Part shown: positions 62,778 through 64,000 of the stretch, one piece after another | Layout of the letters: every line of letters begins with the position of its first letter | Numbering within the stretch: position 1 is the first letter of the stretch | Assembly: GCF_018614195.1 (NCBI RefSeq) | Contig: NZ_JAGGOT010000032.1 | Span: forward strand, 112,790-176,789 | DNA: 64,000 bases | From: Streptomyces sp. ISL-43 | Lineage (GTDB): Bacteria > Actinomycetota > Actinomycetes > Streptomycetales > Streptomycetaceae | Direction: 5' to 3' | The notes under the pieces: generated by a model | The model's input: the letters and a program-made list of their open reading frames with translations, nothing else | Told to the model about the DNA's origin: nothing | Database searches by the model: none | Translations under genes and position numbers: made by a program

Positions 62778-62910
62778 TTTCCGCTGGCCCCCTCGGGCCC
62801 TGCCGCCCGGGGCCCGTCCGTACTGCGGACAACGGATTGGACAAGCGGCCCGGGGTCGCACGCATGATGGAGCAGGCTTGCACCAGCTGTACGTACCAGA
62901 AGGAGTCACC

Positions 62911-63939
62911 GTGAGGGTCGGAATCGTCGGAGCCACCGGACAGGTCGGCGGAGTCATGCGCGGCATCCTCGCCGAGCGCAAGTTCCCGGTGGACGAGCTG
63001 CGGCTGTTCGCCTCGGCCCGTTCGGCCGGCTCGACCCTCGAGTGGGAGGGCCGGGAGATCACCATCGAGGACGCCTCCACGGCCGACTACTCCGGCCTGG
63101 ACATCGTGCTCTTCTCCGCGGGCGGCGCCACGTCCAAGGCCCTCGCCGAGAAGGTCGCCTCGCAGGGCGCCGTCGTCATCGACAACTCCTCCGCCTGGCG
63201 CCGTGACCCCGAGGTCCCCCTCGTCGTCTCCGAGGTCAACCCGCACGCGATCAAGAACCGCCCCAAGGGCATCATCGCGAACCCGAACTGCACCACGATG
63301 GCCGCGATGCCGGTGCTGCGCCCGCTGCACGACGAAGCCGGCCTGACCTCGCTGATCGCCACCACCTACCAGGCCGTTTCCGGCTCGGGTCTGGCGGGCG
63401 TCGCCGAACTCAAGGGCCAGGCCTGCGCGGTCTCCGAGGCCGCCGACCAGCTGACCTTCGACGGCGGCGCGGTGGACTTCCCGGAGCCGGCCGTCTACAA
63501 GCGGCCGATCGCCTACAACGTGATCCCGCTCGCGGGCAACATGGTCGACGACGGCTCCTTCGAGACCGACGAGGAGCAGAAGCTCCGCAACGAGTCCCGC
63601 AAGATCCTCGAGATCCCGGAGCTCAAGGTCTCGGGCACCTGTGTGCGCGTGCCGGTCTTCTCCGGCCACTCCCTGCAGGTCAACGCCCGCTTCGCCCGCC
63701 CGCTGAGCGTCGAGCGCGCCTACGAGCTGCTGCGGGACGCCCCGGGCGTCGAGCTCTCGGAGATCCCGACCCCGCTGCAGGCCGCCGGCAAGGACGCCTC
63801 GTACGTGGGCCGCATCCGCGTCGACGAGACCGCCGAGAACGGCCTGGCGCTGTTCCTCTCGAACGACAACCTCCGCAAGGGCGCCGCGCTGAACGCGGTG
63901 CAGATCGCGGAGCTGGTCGCCGAGGAGCTGCGCGGCTGA
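62911..63939 (+). CDS. asd: Aspartate-semialdehyde dehydrogenase
   Basis: The protein has 342 residues from GTG 62911 with AGAAGGAG upstream; the ATG-less longer frame is rejected. The NADP motif GATGQVGG is at about 7-14 and the catalytic Cys127 is in NPNCTTM. The substrate-binding region is AVSGSGLAGVAELKGQ. It reduces aspartyl phosphate to the semialdehyde, feeding lysine/DAP, threonine and methionine synthesis. No lysC is visible upstream. Confidence 0.96.
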   Translation: MRVGIVGATGQVGGVMRGILAERKFPVDELRLFASARSAGSTLEWEGREITIEDASTADYSGLDIVLFSAGGATSKALAEKVASQGAVVIDNSSAWRRDPEVPLVVSEVNPHAIKNRPKGIIANPNCTTMAAMPVLRPLHDEAGLTSLIATTYQAVSGSGLAGVAELKGQACAVSEAADQLTFDGGAVDFPEPAVYKRPIAYNVIPLAGNMVDDGSFETDEEQKLRNESRKILEIPELKVSGTCVRVPVFSGHSLQVNARFARPLSVERAYELLRDAPGVELSEIPTPLQAAGKDASYVGRIRVDETAENGLALFLSNDNLRKGAALNAVQIAELVAEELRG

Positions 63940-64000
63940 TCCCGCTCGCACACGCGTGACACGAAGGGGCGGCGCCGTCACGGCGGTTTCTAGGGATCGT

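Overview
The window is chromosomal DNA from a Streptomyces-type actinobacterium. It has very high G+C, GTG starts and long antisense ORFs. It also has mycothiol-type enzymes and a gene order I recall from the Streptomyces core: obg-rpmA-rplU-rne, mre genes with pbp2 and rodA, ndk, folC, valS, clpX-clpP-clpP-tig, sodF, pepN and asd. No rRNA, CRISPR array, insertion sequence or complete phage was seen.

1-18.5 kb, all on the minus strand. First come translation and RNA genes: obg (cut by the window edge), L27, L21 and a 1250-residue RNase E/G with long repetitive arms. A two-part radical-SAM system (DUF2344-type and TIGR03960-type proteins) follows, interrupted by a membrane protein built from Trp-rich repeats. 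A CYTH-CHAD protein precedes the elongation/sporulation-wall operon mreB-mreC-mreD-pbp2-rodA. ndk, a DUF4233 membrane protein and folC sit upstream. A second MreB-type actin (20.6-21.7 kb, plus strand) lies beside this block.

21.7-31.7 kb. An orphan sensor histidine kinase is followed by a VKOR gene that is cut off before its CxxC active site and runs into the valS terminator. Next come valS, a Pro/Gln-rich membrane-anchored protein, and the proteostasis group clpX, clpP2, clpP1 and tig. A candidate ClgR operator lies upstream of clpP1.

31.9-34.9 kb is an accessory segment. It holds tRNA-Pro(TGG) and an intact tRNA-Gly(TCC). The 3' half of tRNA-Gly and its terminator hairpin are duplicated 2.3 kb downstream. 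Between the copies lie a small membrane protein, an unrecognised 416-residue gene with a TTA codon, and a frameshifted gene fragment. No integrase is present, so this looks like the scar of an integrated element.

35-45 kb holds accessory metabolism and signalling: an HD hydrolase overlapping a PLP decarboxylase, a DUF4232 lipoprotein, a 9-copy 9-bp minisatellite, an ABC exporter pair, a SpoIIE-type phosphatase, an Eis-like acetyltransferase, a Nei/Fpg glycosylase and rpiB.

45-64 kb contains three paralogous amino-acid permeases interspersed with bioY and an SDR, then sodF with a very good Nur (nickel) box, a mycothiol-dependent nitroreductase-like protein and pepN. After these come an AbiEi-like protein, a PNPOx-like/VOC pair divergent from a CGNR zinc-finger regulator, a secreted subtilase and asd.

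Functions are assigned from motifs and family resemblance read by eye. Synteny statements come from memory. No database search was run.
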